Shown here: positions 8,599 to 17,084 of the stretch, in pieces
How the letters are laid out: every line of letters begins with the position of its first letter
Position numbering within the stretch: position 1 is the first letter of the stretch
Origin: Bin55 sp965199895
GTDB lineage: Bacteria > Pseudomonadota > Gammaproteobacteria > Pseudomonadales > Azotimanducaceae
Direction of reading: 5' to 3'
Assembly: GCA_965199895.1 (NCBI GenBank)
Contig: CBDATJ010000014.1
Location: 1 to 54,957, forward strand
Length of the DNA: 54,957 nt
Notes under the pieces: generated by a model
What the model was told of the DNA's origin: nothing
What the model saw: only the letters and a program-made list of their open reading frames with translations
Database searches by the model: none
Translations under genes and position numbers: made by a program

Positions 8599-10107
8599 AT
8601 GTGTGAAACAACCAAACGAGAATCTTCAACAATCCGAGAGTGTGCTATCGGCGCAGTTTTCGCATTGCTTGCCGCAACCGTGATCATGCTAAGTTTGCTG
8701 GCATTTCAGCCATCCTCCCATAACGGAGAGGATGTTGTCACAGGGGGCGATTTCACCAGAGTTGACCCGTCAACGACAACGGAAATCCCCCGATCTTTCA
8801 ACTCTGATGACGGAGTAAGTTTAGAAACAATTTTAGATGAGAAAATTGAAGATATCTCTGGTACCAGAGAGAGTATTACAAGGCTCGTATCTACCAGTCT
8901 AAGTGACATCACAATTCAAAACTTGGACGATCTAGATTTAGTAGTAAATCAATTTGAGGACCCAGAAGTAATCAACTGGTTGATACAAGTAGCATCAGCT
9001 CGAATGGTTGCAAAAATTGGTCACCAGGAAGCATTTAAGCAAACTCAAAGCTACTCGGATTCAAGAGGGCTTCGTGCGTTGTTTGCTGTCGTAGAGAATT
9101 GGGCTATCAGTAATCCTGCAATTGCATTAGAAATGGTTTCTTCAGTGACCAATGCAGACATTCGGTTGAGACTTCAGCAAACGATAGTCTCAACATGGGC
9201 GCAAGAGGATCCCCGGGTATTCTTGGAGTCCCAACCAAACATTCCACCCATGCTGCGCGGATTGGCTACCCAAATGGCGTTGTACACTCTAGCTATGACT
9301 AATCCTGAGGAAGCAGCTACTTATCTTGAAAGATACAGAGGTACTGTTGTTGAGTCGGAATATGTGACTGTGATTGCCACTCATTGGGCACAACTAAATT
9401 CACCGGAAGCATTGAATTGGGCCAGTACACAAGATGTTTTTTCTAGGGATGCAATAGCACTCGAAGCCATTTCAATCATATTAAGAATGATGGCAGAAAG
9501 CAACCCAGAGGTTGCTTTTGACCATGCTCTACGTATCTCTAAACAACAAGGGTGGACTCTCCTACCTAGAACCGTAATGTGGATCATCGCTGAAACCGAT
9601 ATCAATCTAGCTCTAGACTGCCTCTCCAAAATCACAGACAGATACATGAAACGAGAGGCCGCTATACCTGTAGGCATCAGTCTGATCAATCGTCAGCAGT
9701 TTGACGAAGCCCTGGAACTTGCAAAAAATGTTGACGCAAGTTTAAACTATTTTGAGTGGATATTCGATCATTGGGCCATGACTCAACCATTCTCACTTCT
9801 GAACCGGTTAGATCAATTGCCACACAATAATCGCGCTGCACTGTCTTTAAGGTATGCTCACTATACCCTGCGATGCTTTGACCTAGTGGATTTACAGCAT
9901 CTCGTGGAGTATCTCCACGACGATGAGAAACGCGAAATGACGACGACGCTTGATAATCAACCGGACCAATTTTTGGACATGTCTGGAGAATTTCAGTTTC
10001 TTCGAGTTCAAGATAGTTGGGGAGCAATGCATAGACATTATCTAAACTCAATCCCTCAATTGCTATCAGTCACGGGACAACTTCCTAAAACTATTCAACG
10101 TCAATGA
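8599..10107 (+). CDS. Membrane-anchored helical-repeat protein D2, copy I
   Basis: This protein of about 502 residues is not recognised as a named family. A short cytoplasmic start (MCETTKRESSTIRE) is followed by one membrane helix (about residues 17-36). A Ser/Thr/Asp-rich linker comes next, then an alpha-helical domain with repeats such as ENWAISNPAIALEMV, STWAQEDPRVFLES and THWAQLNSPEALNWA, the same W-x-x-x-DP/NP-x-x-A style as D1. D1 and D2 may therefore be distant paralogues. The copy III homologue starts at the equivalent of codon 5 of the longest frame, so ATG 8599 is preferred over 8587. The C-terminal half is most conserved and both copies end in TGQLPKTIQRQ. Confidence 0.75.
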   Translation: MCETTKRESSTIRECAIGAVFALLAATVIMLSLLAFQPSSHNGEDVVTGGDFTRVDPSTTTEIPRSFNSDDGVSLETILDEKIEDISGTRESITRLVSTSLSDITIQNLDDLDLVVNQFEDPEVINWLIQVASARMVAKIGHQEAFKQTQSYSDSRGLRALFAVVENWAISNPAIALEMVSSVTNADIRLRLQQTIVSTWAQEDPRVFLESQPNIPPMLRGLATQMALYTLAMTNPEEAATYLERYRGTVVESEYVTVIATHWAQLNSPEALNWASTQDVFSRDAIALEAISIILRMMAESNPEVAFDHALRISKQQGWTLLPRTVMWIIAETDINLALDCLSKITDRYMKREAAIPVGISLINRQQFDEALELAKNVDASLNYFEWIFDHWAMTQPFSLLNRLDQLPHNNRAALSLRYAHYTLRCFDLVDLQHLVEYLHDDEKREMTTTLDNQPDQFLDMSGEFQFLRVQDSWGAMHRHYLNSIPQLLSVTGQLPKTIQRQ

Positions 10108-10118
10108 ATAGAGACACT

Positions 10119-10145
10119 ATTCATGAGTTGAGCACACTCATGAAT
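10119..10145 (+). terminator. Stem-loop after D2, terminator-like
   Basis: A perfect 10-base inverted repeat (ATTCATGAGT / ACTCATGAAT) with a 7-base loop lies 11 bases after the D2 stop and 24 bases before rnfH. There is no T run, so it may be a weak terminator, an mRNA-stabilising hairpin or a protein site. The corresponding sequence in copy III is degraded. Confidence 0.4.
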
Positions 10146-10168
10146 CAAGCACATTCCATATTAAAAGA

Positions 10169-10459
10169 ATGCGATTGACTATCGTCTATGCTGAAGCAGG
10201 ACGATCATGGTGTGGTGAGGTTGAACTGTTTTCGGAAACTAGGGTGCGTGACGCTATCAAACGTGCAGAACTCGAGACAAATTGCTCAGGTAGAGACCTA
10301 TTGTCAAACAAATTCTATGCGGTTTGGAACAAAGCGGTGGAAACTGACCACCTACTCAAGGATGGAGACCGCTTAGAAGTACTGCGTGAGTTACAAATCG
10401 ATCCGATGAGTAGAAGACGGCGTGAAGCTACGGCTTCTCTGAAAAGATCTTCAGTCTGA
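10169..10459 (+). CDS. rnfH: RnfH family ubiquitin-like protein
   Basis: This 96-residue beta-grasp protein matches RnfH. It opens with a strand LTIVYAEAG, has the alpha helix VRDAIKRAELE, and carries the typical LLKDGDRLEVLRELQIDPMSRRRREA ending. The molecular role of RnfH is poorly known; it is named after rnf clusters, but usually lies beside ratA as in E. coli. It is the intact copy. Its ancestral position directly overlapping ratA is now held by a broken fragment (5262-5311), and a second fragment lies inverted at 12709-12779. Expression now probably depends on the cassette upstream or on a promoter in the 61-base gap. Confidence 0.88.
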   Translation: MRLTIVYAEAGRSWCGEVELFSETRVRDAIKRAELETNCSGRDLLSNKFYAVWNKAVETDHLLKDGDRLEVLRELQIDPMSRRRREATASLKRSSV

Positions 10460-10484
10460 AGATAGTTCCTATTCCTCCAAGGAC

Positions 10485-10802
10485 TCAGCTTCTAATCATT
10501 CACTAGCCTCCCAATACCTCGACCTTTAATGGCATCCTATACCGCAACAAAACATCACTCTATTGGGGTTGAAAAAATCAACCGCTGGGAGGGTAGAACC
10601 GTGATGTTGTTTGTTGTCGACTAGGTATAGGCAACGTTTCTACTGAATTGTCTTCAAGCTGATGGTTCTCGAAAGCCTGAACCCACTTTCGATGTCTAAC
10701 AGTCGCTGAATCAGTCGTTCTTATAGATAGTCTCCCTCTGGATACCAACATTCAGTTCAAGAGCATCCTAGCAACAAAGATGCCGTTTGCGGGGCGAGGT
10801 AG
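10485..10802 (+). pseudogene. SDR oxidoreductase fragment (copy II)
   Basis: Like copy I, this matches the last part of the SDR gene (from about 2390 to its stop), with indels and altered codons. The match ends in GTTTGCGGGGCGAGGTAG. It begins just after TCAGCTTCT, a sequence shared with the end of bamE. This shows that copies II and III share a common boundary next to bamE. The 26 bases between the rnfH stop and this point include a weak echo of the bamE 3' end. Confidence 0.8.
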
Positions 10803-11204
10803 TCAGGAATCGTCTGAGCGCAGGGTTCGTTGCTGTTGGCACTGCGTTTATCTTTCTATTGAACTCTGTGTTTGTCGTAGTTTTTGCGCCCGAGTCAACG
10901 CATTGTCGTATTCACTAAGTGTCTGGATCAATAGACGGAAGAGCAATTCAAGCTCGTCAGGAGTTTGTACCGCAGAGTAGTTCTGACCCAATTCGTACTC
11001 GTGTAACAATAGTTTAGACTACAATCTGATTCTGTCTTGATGTGGGTTCGAAGCACTCGCTAGTGGTTCAATCCGAAGTCCCTTGAGAAATGCCTCTCCA
11101 TCTTTCATATGCATAAGCATCGGTGAGGTTCGCTTACCGAGTCGCAACTTTTCACTTCCCAATCTTATGTGTGATACCTGCTTCATGAACAACCGAATCC
11201 GTCC
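10803..11204 (-). pseudogene. smpB fragment, nearly full length (copy II)
   Basis: About 400 bases match smpB from its stop region to near its start. Recognisable blocks include GTTTGTCGTAGTTTTTGCG, ACCCAATTCGTACTCGTG, CGCTAGTGGTTCAATCCG and AGTCCCTTGAGAAATGCC. Many single-base deletions destroy the frame. This is the most complete of the three smpB remnants, so copy II preserves the ancestral arrangement SDR-smpB-leader-cassette better than copies I and III. Confidence 0.8.
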
Positions 11205-11710
11205 AGTCGATCATCCATCTCCCACAACCGCACCATCTTCGTTACCTGTCTGAAAGCCTACCCCTTTAATCCACTCACAGTTTTCTAGTTTTCACAACCT
11301 TTGAAGCAAGGGGGCTAGAACTCTCAACTTATTTTCATCTTCAGGTTCTGACTTGGTCGGGGTGATATCAAGCATCAACCATCTGGTTCTTCAGATATGT
11401 CCAATGCCATACGAATTCTTGAATGATCTTGAGTTCAAAAGAGTTCATGAGCCTAGATAATCACGAAAGTTAGGGCACTTGAGGTCTAAGTATCCAATCC
11501 CTCTAACACTCTTTTTCGGCTAACATTTTCGGGAGGCAAAAACTGGGAATTTCTAGATGGTACAATAGTCTCTGAGGATGAGAGTTCTCACCAAAAATTG
11601 GTGTTATCCAACTAGTGGACGCATGCAGTGACACAGTATATCGTTGCTAGGACACCTGATTTGACTGCCCCCGCAAACTCATCATGTGTAACCGTTCAAG
11701 GAGAATAAAC
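11205..11710 (+). promoter_or_regulatory. Conserved cassette leader, copy II, with promoter-like box
   Basis: The leader holds no gene I can support. An extended -10 box, TGGTACAAT (11558-11566), is kept exactly in copy III and may start transcription about 140 bases before the gene. In the transcribed part, CACCAA-AAA-TTGGTG can form a hairpin; in copy III the loop differs but the CACCA/TGGTG stem is kept. The leader ends with AAGGAG 7 bases before the ATG, a strong ribosome site. No good -35 box is present. Confidence 0.5.
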
Positions 11711-12256
11711 ATGAAACTTTCATTCAAGATCTTGTCACTTTGCTTCGTAGCATGTCTCTTGGTATTCTGCACCAACGCTAAAGTGACAACGGAGATACCT
11801 TATGTTCTCAAACAGTGGAACGTTAAGGCATTGGAAAAATACAGTGTTTTTGCCGGACATGAATCCCATTCGCACAACAATGTGCTCATAGTGTGCCTTG
11901 GATCAACTTCAAGTGTGAGTACCGGAGGAGGTTTCAATTTTTTTGGTTTAGGCGGTTCCGGCGATACCACTACTACAAATCCAATTCCCAACTGTTACTT
12001 CGTCGTCGGAGGACATACCCACGATATCAACAAAAACGATGGCGAAACCTTTAGGATAGAGCGGGCTTGCGCAAAACAAGACCTTGTCATGTATGCGGAT
12101 GCAGACATAACAGACAGTAGAAACTATGAATTAGATTATTACATCGATTATTCTGCAGTAAGGAATGGTGACCATATTGTTTGGATCTGGATGTTGACGG
12201 GTTCACTTGATGTAGAGGTCGATAACTTAAATTCTGAATGTAGAGATCCCGACTGA
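11711..12256 (+). CDS. Small secreted His/Cys protein, cassette copy II
   Basis: This 181-residue paralogue of the 6407 gene has a Sec signal peptide (MKLSFKILSLCFVACLLVF) cleaved probably after CTNA. The mature protein has GHESHSHNNVLIVCLG, a glycine-rich loop (TGGGFNFFGLGGSG), NCYFVVGGHTHDI, ACAKQDLVMYADADITDSRNY and the ending ECRDPD. Four cysteines and two His clusters are thus placed as in the paralogues. The signal-peptide DNA is identical to copy III while the mature loops differ. It is the best-preserved of the C genes in copies II and III. The D1 gene that should follow is truncated, so the product may be made without its own partners, or use those of copies I or III. Confidence 0.75.
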   Translation: MKLSFKILSLCFVACLLVFCTNAKVTTEIPYVLKQWNVKALEKYSVFAGHESHSHNNVLIVCLGSTSSVSTGGGFNFFGLGGSGDTTTTNPIPNCYFVVGGHTHDINKNDGETFRIERACAKQDLVMYADADITDSRNYELDYYIDYSAVRNGDHIVWIWMLTGSLDVEVDNLNSECRDPD

Positions 12257-12278
12257 TGAGTTAACTCTGAGTTAAGTC

Positions 12279-12708
12279 ATGAACCCACAGCAAAAGCTGA
12301 AACTGACTAGCTTTGTGCTTTGTGGTCACGTTTACGCTACTTCTGGATTGGGTTACATTTCTTAATCTTTCTCCTGGATTGGTCAAAGGAAGACAAACTC
12401 ACTGCAGTGAGTCAAACCTCAAATGACTTAGAGAATGATAAAAATAACTCAAAGTCTATGGAGAGAGTACGCGCTGAATTAGACGGTGTAGACTCTTTTG
12501 AACCTATCCTTTCCTTGGCCAATTTTGATCCAAAGATCTACGATGTTGAACCTGTGATCAGATTAGCGGTTCAAACTTACGATCAGCATGGTTTTGTATC
12601 GTTTCAACAATTCATGCAGACTTTCAAGTCAAACGTGCACGGACGCAATCGCTTAAGCATAGGGGATCTACAGAATCAAGCTTTGATCAGTCTCATCCCC
12701 ATATCTAT
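12279..12708 (+). pseudogene. D1 helical-repeat gene, truncated (copy II)
   Basis: The DNA is almost the same as the start of the copy III D1 gene (ATG at 12279, MNPQQKLKL). A short insertion near 12312 duplicates a TTTGTG-like stretch and shifts the frame inside the membrane helix. The frame recovers further on (KEDKLTAVSQTSND and RLAVQTYDQHGF are readable). After codons for QALISLI the match stops abruptly at about 12708 and an inverted rnfH fragment begins. This is the breakpoint of the inversion or deletion that removed the rest of D1 and D2. Confidence 0.85.
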
Positions 12709-12779
12709 GTTTTCTGATTCGAGTTCAACCTCATACGCCACGACTGTCCTGCTTCAGCATAAACGATAGTCAATCGCAT
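12709..12779 (-). pseudogene. rnfH 5' fragment joined to SDR start (copy III boundary)
   Basis: On the minus strand an ATG at 12779 opens MRLTIVYAEAGQSW, the start of rnfH. After GAGGTTGA the sequence continues as CTCGAATCAGAA, the same junction into SDR-like DNA seen at 5311. The further SDR sequence is cut off by the breakpoint at about 12709. The fragment lies downstream of the copy III D2 gene, as the intact rnfH does after copy I. Confidence 0.78.
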
Positions 12780-12834
12780 TTAAATGGAATGTGCTTGTTC
12801 CATGAGTGTGCTCAACTATGAATAGTGACACTTT

Positions 12835-14349
12835 TCATTGACGTTGAATAGTTTTAGGAAGTTGTCCCGTTTCTGAAAGCATTTGAGGTATTGAGTTTAG
12901 ATAATGTCTATGCAATGCCCCCCAAGTATCTTGAACTCGAAGAGATCGAAACTCATCATACAAATGGACAGCTACGTCTGGTATGTCATCGAATGTTTTC
13001 GTAAATTCAATAATCTCTTCGCTAGGAAGAGATTGAAGGAGTGAATGTAATTGCTCGGTATTAAAGCATCGGAGGGTATAGTGCGCATAAGAGAGAGAGA
13101 GAGCAGCACGATTTTTGTGTGGTAATTGATCTAACCGGTTAAGAAGCGAGAATGGACGAGTCATGGCCCAATGATCGAATATCCATTCAAAATATTTTAG
13201 ATTTGCGTCAACATCACTTGCAAGTTTCAGGGCTTCGTCAAACTGCTGACGATTGATCAGACTGATGCCAATTGGTATAGCAGCTTCACGTTTTGTGATC
13301 ATGGAGTTCATTTTTAAGAGCATCACTCGAGCTAGCTCGATATCGGATTCAGCGATGATCCACATTACGGTTCTAGGTAGAAGAGGCCACCCTTGTTGTT
13401 TAGAGATACGTAGAGCATGGTCAAAAGCAACCTCTGGGTTGCTTTCTGCCATCACTCTTAATATGAGTGAAATCGCAACGAGTGCTATTTCATCGTTTGA
13501 AAAAACATCTTCTGCGCTAGCCCATCTCAAAGCTTCCATTGCATTTAATTCAGCCCACTGATTAGCGATTAGTTCAACCAAGGAGGACTCAATAGTACTT
13601 CCTTTATAAAGTTCGAGGTAAGTAGCAGTTTCCTTCGGATTGCTCAAAGCCAGAGTTTCCAACGCAAATTGAGTAGCAAATCCTCGCAAAGGGGGAGGAA
13701 CATCAGGTGGATTTTCCAAGAATACAAGTGGATCTTCCTGCACCCATATAGTAACTACCGATTTCTGAAGTCTTAAGCGAATGTCAGTATCCTCTACTGT
13801 AGAAGCTACCTCTAATGCGGTAACAGGATCATCACTCGCCCACTTCTCTACGACAGCAAACATCGCACGAAGACTTATTGAATCCGAGTAGCTTTGAGTC
13901 TGTTTGAAAGCTGCATCATACCCTATAGTATCAACCATTCGAACTGCTACTATACGGCTAATCCAGTTAATAACTTTAGGGTCTTGATTCTGACCCACTA
14001 CTAGATCTAAATCTTCCACATTCTGGATTGAGAAGTTATTGACACTAGTGTTCATAAGTCTAGTGATAGTGTCATTTACAAGAGAGGTGTGATCTAACTC
14101 ATCCACTAGATCATTCCTTTGATTCACTGTTGTTAAATCATCACGGGTGTGCGAAAGAGGGTTCTCCGAACTTGTGCTCTGGTCTATTCTGTTGGAGTCA
14201 CCCATAGTGCGATCATCCTCTATGCGATCTGATGATTGCTGCAATGCCAGTAGACTAATCAATATCACTGCTACGCAAGGTACCGCGAAAACTGCTCCAA
14301 TAGTACAATCTCTGATTGTTGAAGATTCTCGTTTGGAAATTTCACACAT
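12835..14349 (-). CDS. Membrane-anchored helical-repeat protein D2, copy III
   Basis: This 504-residue homologue of the 8599 gene has the same start (MCEISKRESSTIRD), one membrane helix at about 17-36, an acidic Ser/Thr linker and the W-x-x-x-DP-x-x-A helical repeats (EKWASDDPVTALEVA, TIWVQEDPLVFLEN). The C-terminal half, including FDHALRISKQQGW, PRTVMWIIAE and YFEWIFDHWAM, is almost identical to copy I. It also ends in TGQLPKTIQRQ. The reading frame is intact. No strong ribosome site sits near the ATG. It follows the copy III D1 gene after 84 bases, so the two are probably co-transcribed. Function unknown. Confidence 0.75.
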   Translation of the reverse strand: MCEISKRESSTIRDCTIGAVFAVPCVAVILISLLALQQSSDRIEDDRTMGDSNRIDQSTSSENPLSHTRDDLTTVNQRNDLVDELDHTSLVNDTITRLMNTSVNNFSIQNVEDLDLVVGQNQDPKVINWISRIVAVRMVDTIGYDAAFKQTQSYSDSISLRAMFAVVEKWASDDPVTALEVASTVEDTDIRLRLQKSVVTIWVQEDPLVFLENPPDVPPPLRGFATQFALETLALSNPKETATYLELYKGSTIESSLVELIANQWAELNAMEALRWASAEDVFSNDEIALVAISLILRVMAESNPEVAFDHALRISKQQGWPLLPRTVMWIIAESDIELARVMLLKMNSMITKREAAIPIGISLINRQQFDEALKLASDVDANLKYFEWIFDHWAMTRPFSLLNRLDQLPHKNRAALSLSYAHYTLRCFNTEQLHSLLQSLPSEEIIEFTKTFDDIPDVAVHLYDEFRSLRVQDTWGALHRHYLNSIPQMLSETGQLPKTIQRQ

Positions 14350-14433
14350 ATAAATGATGTTTAGCTTCCTTTAGTGTTAATCATGACTGACGTGATTATT
14401 TTTTCTGAGCTTGCGGACGAATTACTCTGTGTC

Positions 14434-16020
14434 TCAATCATTAGGGGAGTTCAAAGCTGGTGCGTTCACTAGCCAATGAGAGAACACGGGACCTTTCTCG
14501 TTCAGGTAATCATCAATCAAGATTAGCATCTCCTCCTGTATAGAATAAATTTTGAAAGCTGGACGACGTTCTTCATCACCCGGCGAGGCAGAAGAGGCAT
14601 TCACCATCGATTTCAATACTCTCTCAAGATGCTCCTTCTCATCCACACTGAGTTTAGCTTCAAGTTCAGAGACTATAGATTCGTCGAAGAATTGGAACCA
14701 TTTTGGTGAGGCATTTTCTATCAGAAGTGCTTCAGCGGCCAGTGGCACAAGTGCTTCTGGTAAGTTGTGAATGTGTTGAAGGAGGTGTATTGGGTCTTGC
14801 TGTGACCACCGTCCCAAAATTGAGCTTGCGTACATTTCACTGTCATTTGAATGAAGTGTGTCCCCCAACGATAGTGCTGCATCAAATCGTCTATCCATTA
14901 CTAGATATTTCCCTACAACTAGCGCGAGTGCTAGTTCACGACCATCATGATTAACTTTATTCAATAGTTCTAGAGCTAAGAGTGAATTGTCTGAAGCGAT
15001 TTGGATCATCACGTCTGTGTCATAGTCGTTATAGATTCCGATACGCCGCCCTTGTGGACCTAGTTCAAGCGCTTTAAGAAGGGACTCTTTAGGATCCTGT
15101 TGTGCCAAGGCGACCAAACTGCTCAATATACCACTGTATCGAGCAAACTCTGTGATGTTCTCTTCGTTTTGTATCCAGTCTAAAGCAGACTCCGGATCTT
15201 GTTTAGTCCAGCTTTTTGCTATCTCGACCACAAGATCTAGTTCAAGACCATACAGTTGTCCTGTTTCAAAGTACTTTGAAGCTTCCGACGGAGATTCGAT
15301 CGCAATCGCAAGCATGGCTTCTCTTTCTGCAACCCAACCGATTCTAGGATCAAAGGACATTAAGTCCTCCATCACAATTCGTGGTTGTTTTTTTCCCCAC
15401 TGCTTTAGAACGATGTATTGCAACCAGAGACGAAAATCAATCGGTTCAATCAAGGAAACGGTTGAGTATGCTTCACGAGGTTCAACATCTGTCCATTGAT
15501 CGATCAGGCTCATGAGCATATGCTTACGCGACTGGCCCGAAAATTTCAATGTCTTTTCAAAGGTATCTGTGAATCCTACCGCACTCACGGACCTTGAAGC
15601 ATAGATATGGGAGATGAGACTGATCAATGCTTGATTCTGTAGATCCCCTATGCTTAAGCGATTGCGTCCGTGCACGTTTGACTTGAAAGTCTGCATGAAT
15701 TGTTGAAACGATCCAAAACCATGCTGATCGTAAGTTTGAACCGCTAATCTGATCACAGGTTCAACATCGTAGATCTTTGGATCAAAATTGGCCAAGGAAA
15801 GGATAGGTTCAAAAGAGTCTACACCGTCTAATTCAGCGCGTACTCTCTCCATAGACTTTGAGTTATTTTTATCATTCTCTAAGTCATTTGAGGTTTGACT
15901 CACTGCAGTGAGTTTGTCTTCCTTTGGCCAATCCACAAGAAAGATAATGTAACCCAATCCAAGAAGTAGCGTAAACGTGACCACGAAGCTAATCAGTTTC
16001 AGCTTTTGTTGTGGGTTCAT
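14434..16020 (-). CDS. Membrane-anchored helical-repeat protein D1, copy III
   Basis: This 528-residue homologue of the 6956 gene is complete. It has an N-terminal membrane helix (about 10-31, TLLLGLGYIIFLVDW), a low-complexity linker (SNDLENDKNNSKS) and then an alpha-helical body with W-DP repeats (KSWTKQDPESALDWI, GRWSQQDPIHLL). The ATG at 16020 starts MNPQQKLKL. Residues about 135-265 are near identical to copy I, including silent positions, while the rest is much more different. The last motif, WLVNAPALNSP, is close to WLLNAPGLHAP in copy I. It is probably anchored in the inner membrane facing the periplasm. Function unknown. Confidence 0.75.
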   Translation of the reverse strand: MNPQQKLKLISFVVTFTLLLGLGYIIFLVDWPKEDKLTAVSQTSNDLENDKNNSKSMERVRAELDGVDSFEPILSLANFDPKIYDVEPVIRLAVQTYDQHGFGSFQQFMQTFKSNVHGRNRLSIGDLQNQALISLISHIYASRSVSAVGFTDTFEKTLKFSGQSRKHMLMSLIDQWTDVEPREAYSTVSLIEPIDFRLWLQYIVLKQWGKKQPRIVMEDLMSFDPRIGWVAEREAMLAIAIESPSEASKYFETGQLYGLELDLVVEIAKSWTKQDPESALDWIQNEENITEFARYSGILSSLVALAQQDPKESLLKALELGPQGRRIGIYNDYDTDVMIQIASDNSLLALELLNKVNHDGRELALALVVGKYLVMDRRFDAALSLGDTLHSNDSEMYASSILGRWSQQDPIHLLQHIHNLPEALVPLAAEALLIENASPKWFQFFDESIVSELEAKLSVDEKEHLERVLKSMVNASSASPGDEERRPAFKIYSIQEEMLILIDDYLNEKGPVFSHWLVNAPALNSPND

Positions 16021-16101
16021 GACTTAACTCAGAGTTAACTAATCAGTCGGGATCTCTACATTCATAATTTAAGTGATCGACCTCCACATCAATTGAACCT
16101 T

Positions 16102-16587
16102 TCAGGGAGTAGTAAGAAAATATTCCGAATAGAAAAGACTTTTTTGATAGGATCTATTGTCTGTTACGTCTGCATCCGCATACATGAGAAGGTCTTGTCT
16201 TGCGCAAGAAGCTTCTATCCTAAGGGTTGTGTCATCGTTTTTGTTGATTATGTGGGTATGATGTTGTCCTGAAATATCACTGAAAATGTAACAGTTGGCA
16301 ATTGTATTTTGTGTACTGGAGGATACGCCTATGCCGCCGCCTCCGTAAACACCATCAATATTGATATCAACTCCGCCACTCACACTTGAAGTTGATCCAA
16401 GGCATACAACAAGCACATCGTTGTGCGAATGGGATTCATGTCCGGCAATAGCACTGTATTTTTGAAATGCATCACGGTCATTTAGTTTGATACGAAGAGG
16501 CACATCCGTCATCACTTTAGCGTTGGTGCAGAATACCAAGAGGCATGCTACGAAGCAAAGTGACAAGATCTTGAATGAAAGTTTCAT
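16102..16587 (-). CDS. Small secreted His/Cys protein, copy III, C-terminus frameshifted
   Basis: The open frame gives 161 residues. Signal peptide and ribosome site (AAGGAG, ATG at 16587) are identical to copy II. The mature part keeps GHESHSHNDVLVVCLG, a glycine-rich loop (YGGGGIGV), ANCYIF, a histidine cluster (GQHHTHI) and SCARQDLLMYADADVTDNRSY. It then stops at FLTTP. The remaining family ending (KGSIDVEVDHLNYECRDPD) is still encoded in another frame down to about 16043. One frameshift near 16105-16115 has thus removed the last conserved cysteine. The product may be defective, or the shift may be a sequence error. Confidence 0.65.
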   Translation of the reverse strand: MKLSFKILSLCFVACLLVFCTNAKVMTDVPLRIKLNDRDAFQKYSAIAGHESHSHNDVLVVCLGSTSSVSGGVDINIDGVYGGGGIGVSSSTQNTIANCYIFSDISGQHHTHIINKNDDTTLRIEASCARQDLLMYADADVTDNRSYQKSLFYSEYFLTTP

Positions 16588-17084
16588 GTTTATTCTCCTT
16601 GAACGGTTACACATGATGAGTTTGCGGGGGCAGTCAATCAGGTGTCCTAGCAACGATATCTGTGTCACTGCATGCGTCCACTAGTTGGATAACACCATTT
16701 TTTGGTGAGAACTCTCATCCCAGAGACTATTGTACCATCTAGAAATTCCCAGTTTTTGCCTCCCGAAAATGTTAGCCGAAAAAGAGTGTTAGAGGGATTG
16801 GATACTTAGACCTCAAGTGCCCTAACTTTCGTGATTATCTAGGCTCATGAACTCTTTTGAACTCAAGATCATTCAAGAATTCGTATGGCATTGGACATAT
16901 CTGAAGAACCAGATGGTTGATGCTTGATATCACCCCGACCAAGTCAGAACCTGAAGATGAAAATAAATTGAGAGTTCTAGCCCCCCTTGCATCAACGGTT
17001 GTGAAAACTGGAAAACTGTGAGTGGATTAAAGGGGTAGGCTTTCAGACAGGTAACGAAGGTGGTGCGGTTGTGGGAGATGGATG
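16588..17084 (-). promoter_or_regulatory. Conserved cassette leader, copy III
   Basis: Inverted third copy of the leader. It retains the TGGTACAAT box (near 16730), the CACCA/TGGTG hairpin, AACTAGTGGACGCATGCAGTG and the AAGGAG ribosome site. It is almost identical to copy II apart from a few single-base indels. No gene is supported; a 26-codon frame (16849-16929, plus strand) is readable in copies II and III but broken in copy I. Confidence 0.5.

Larger units (their letters stand above)
10485..12708 (+). repeat. Left arm of large inverted repeat (copy II)
   Basis: This arm runs from the bamE-like TCAGCTTCT through the SDR and smpB fragments, the leader, the secreted-protein gene and the first ~430 bases of D1. 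It matches the reverse complement of 15597-17507. The match is close to identical in the leader, the signal-peptide codons and the D1 start. Differences concentrate in the mature part of the secreted-protein gene. The left arm is about 300 bases longer because it keeps smpB sequence lost in the other arm. Confidence 0.8.

Noticed and set aside
16849..16929. 26-codon frame (MNSFELKI...) in the leader, opposite to the cassette
   Set aside because: It is the same in copies II and III because these are near-identical, but copy I has a stop after about 15 codons; no ribosome site.
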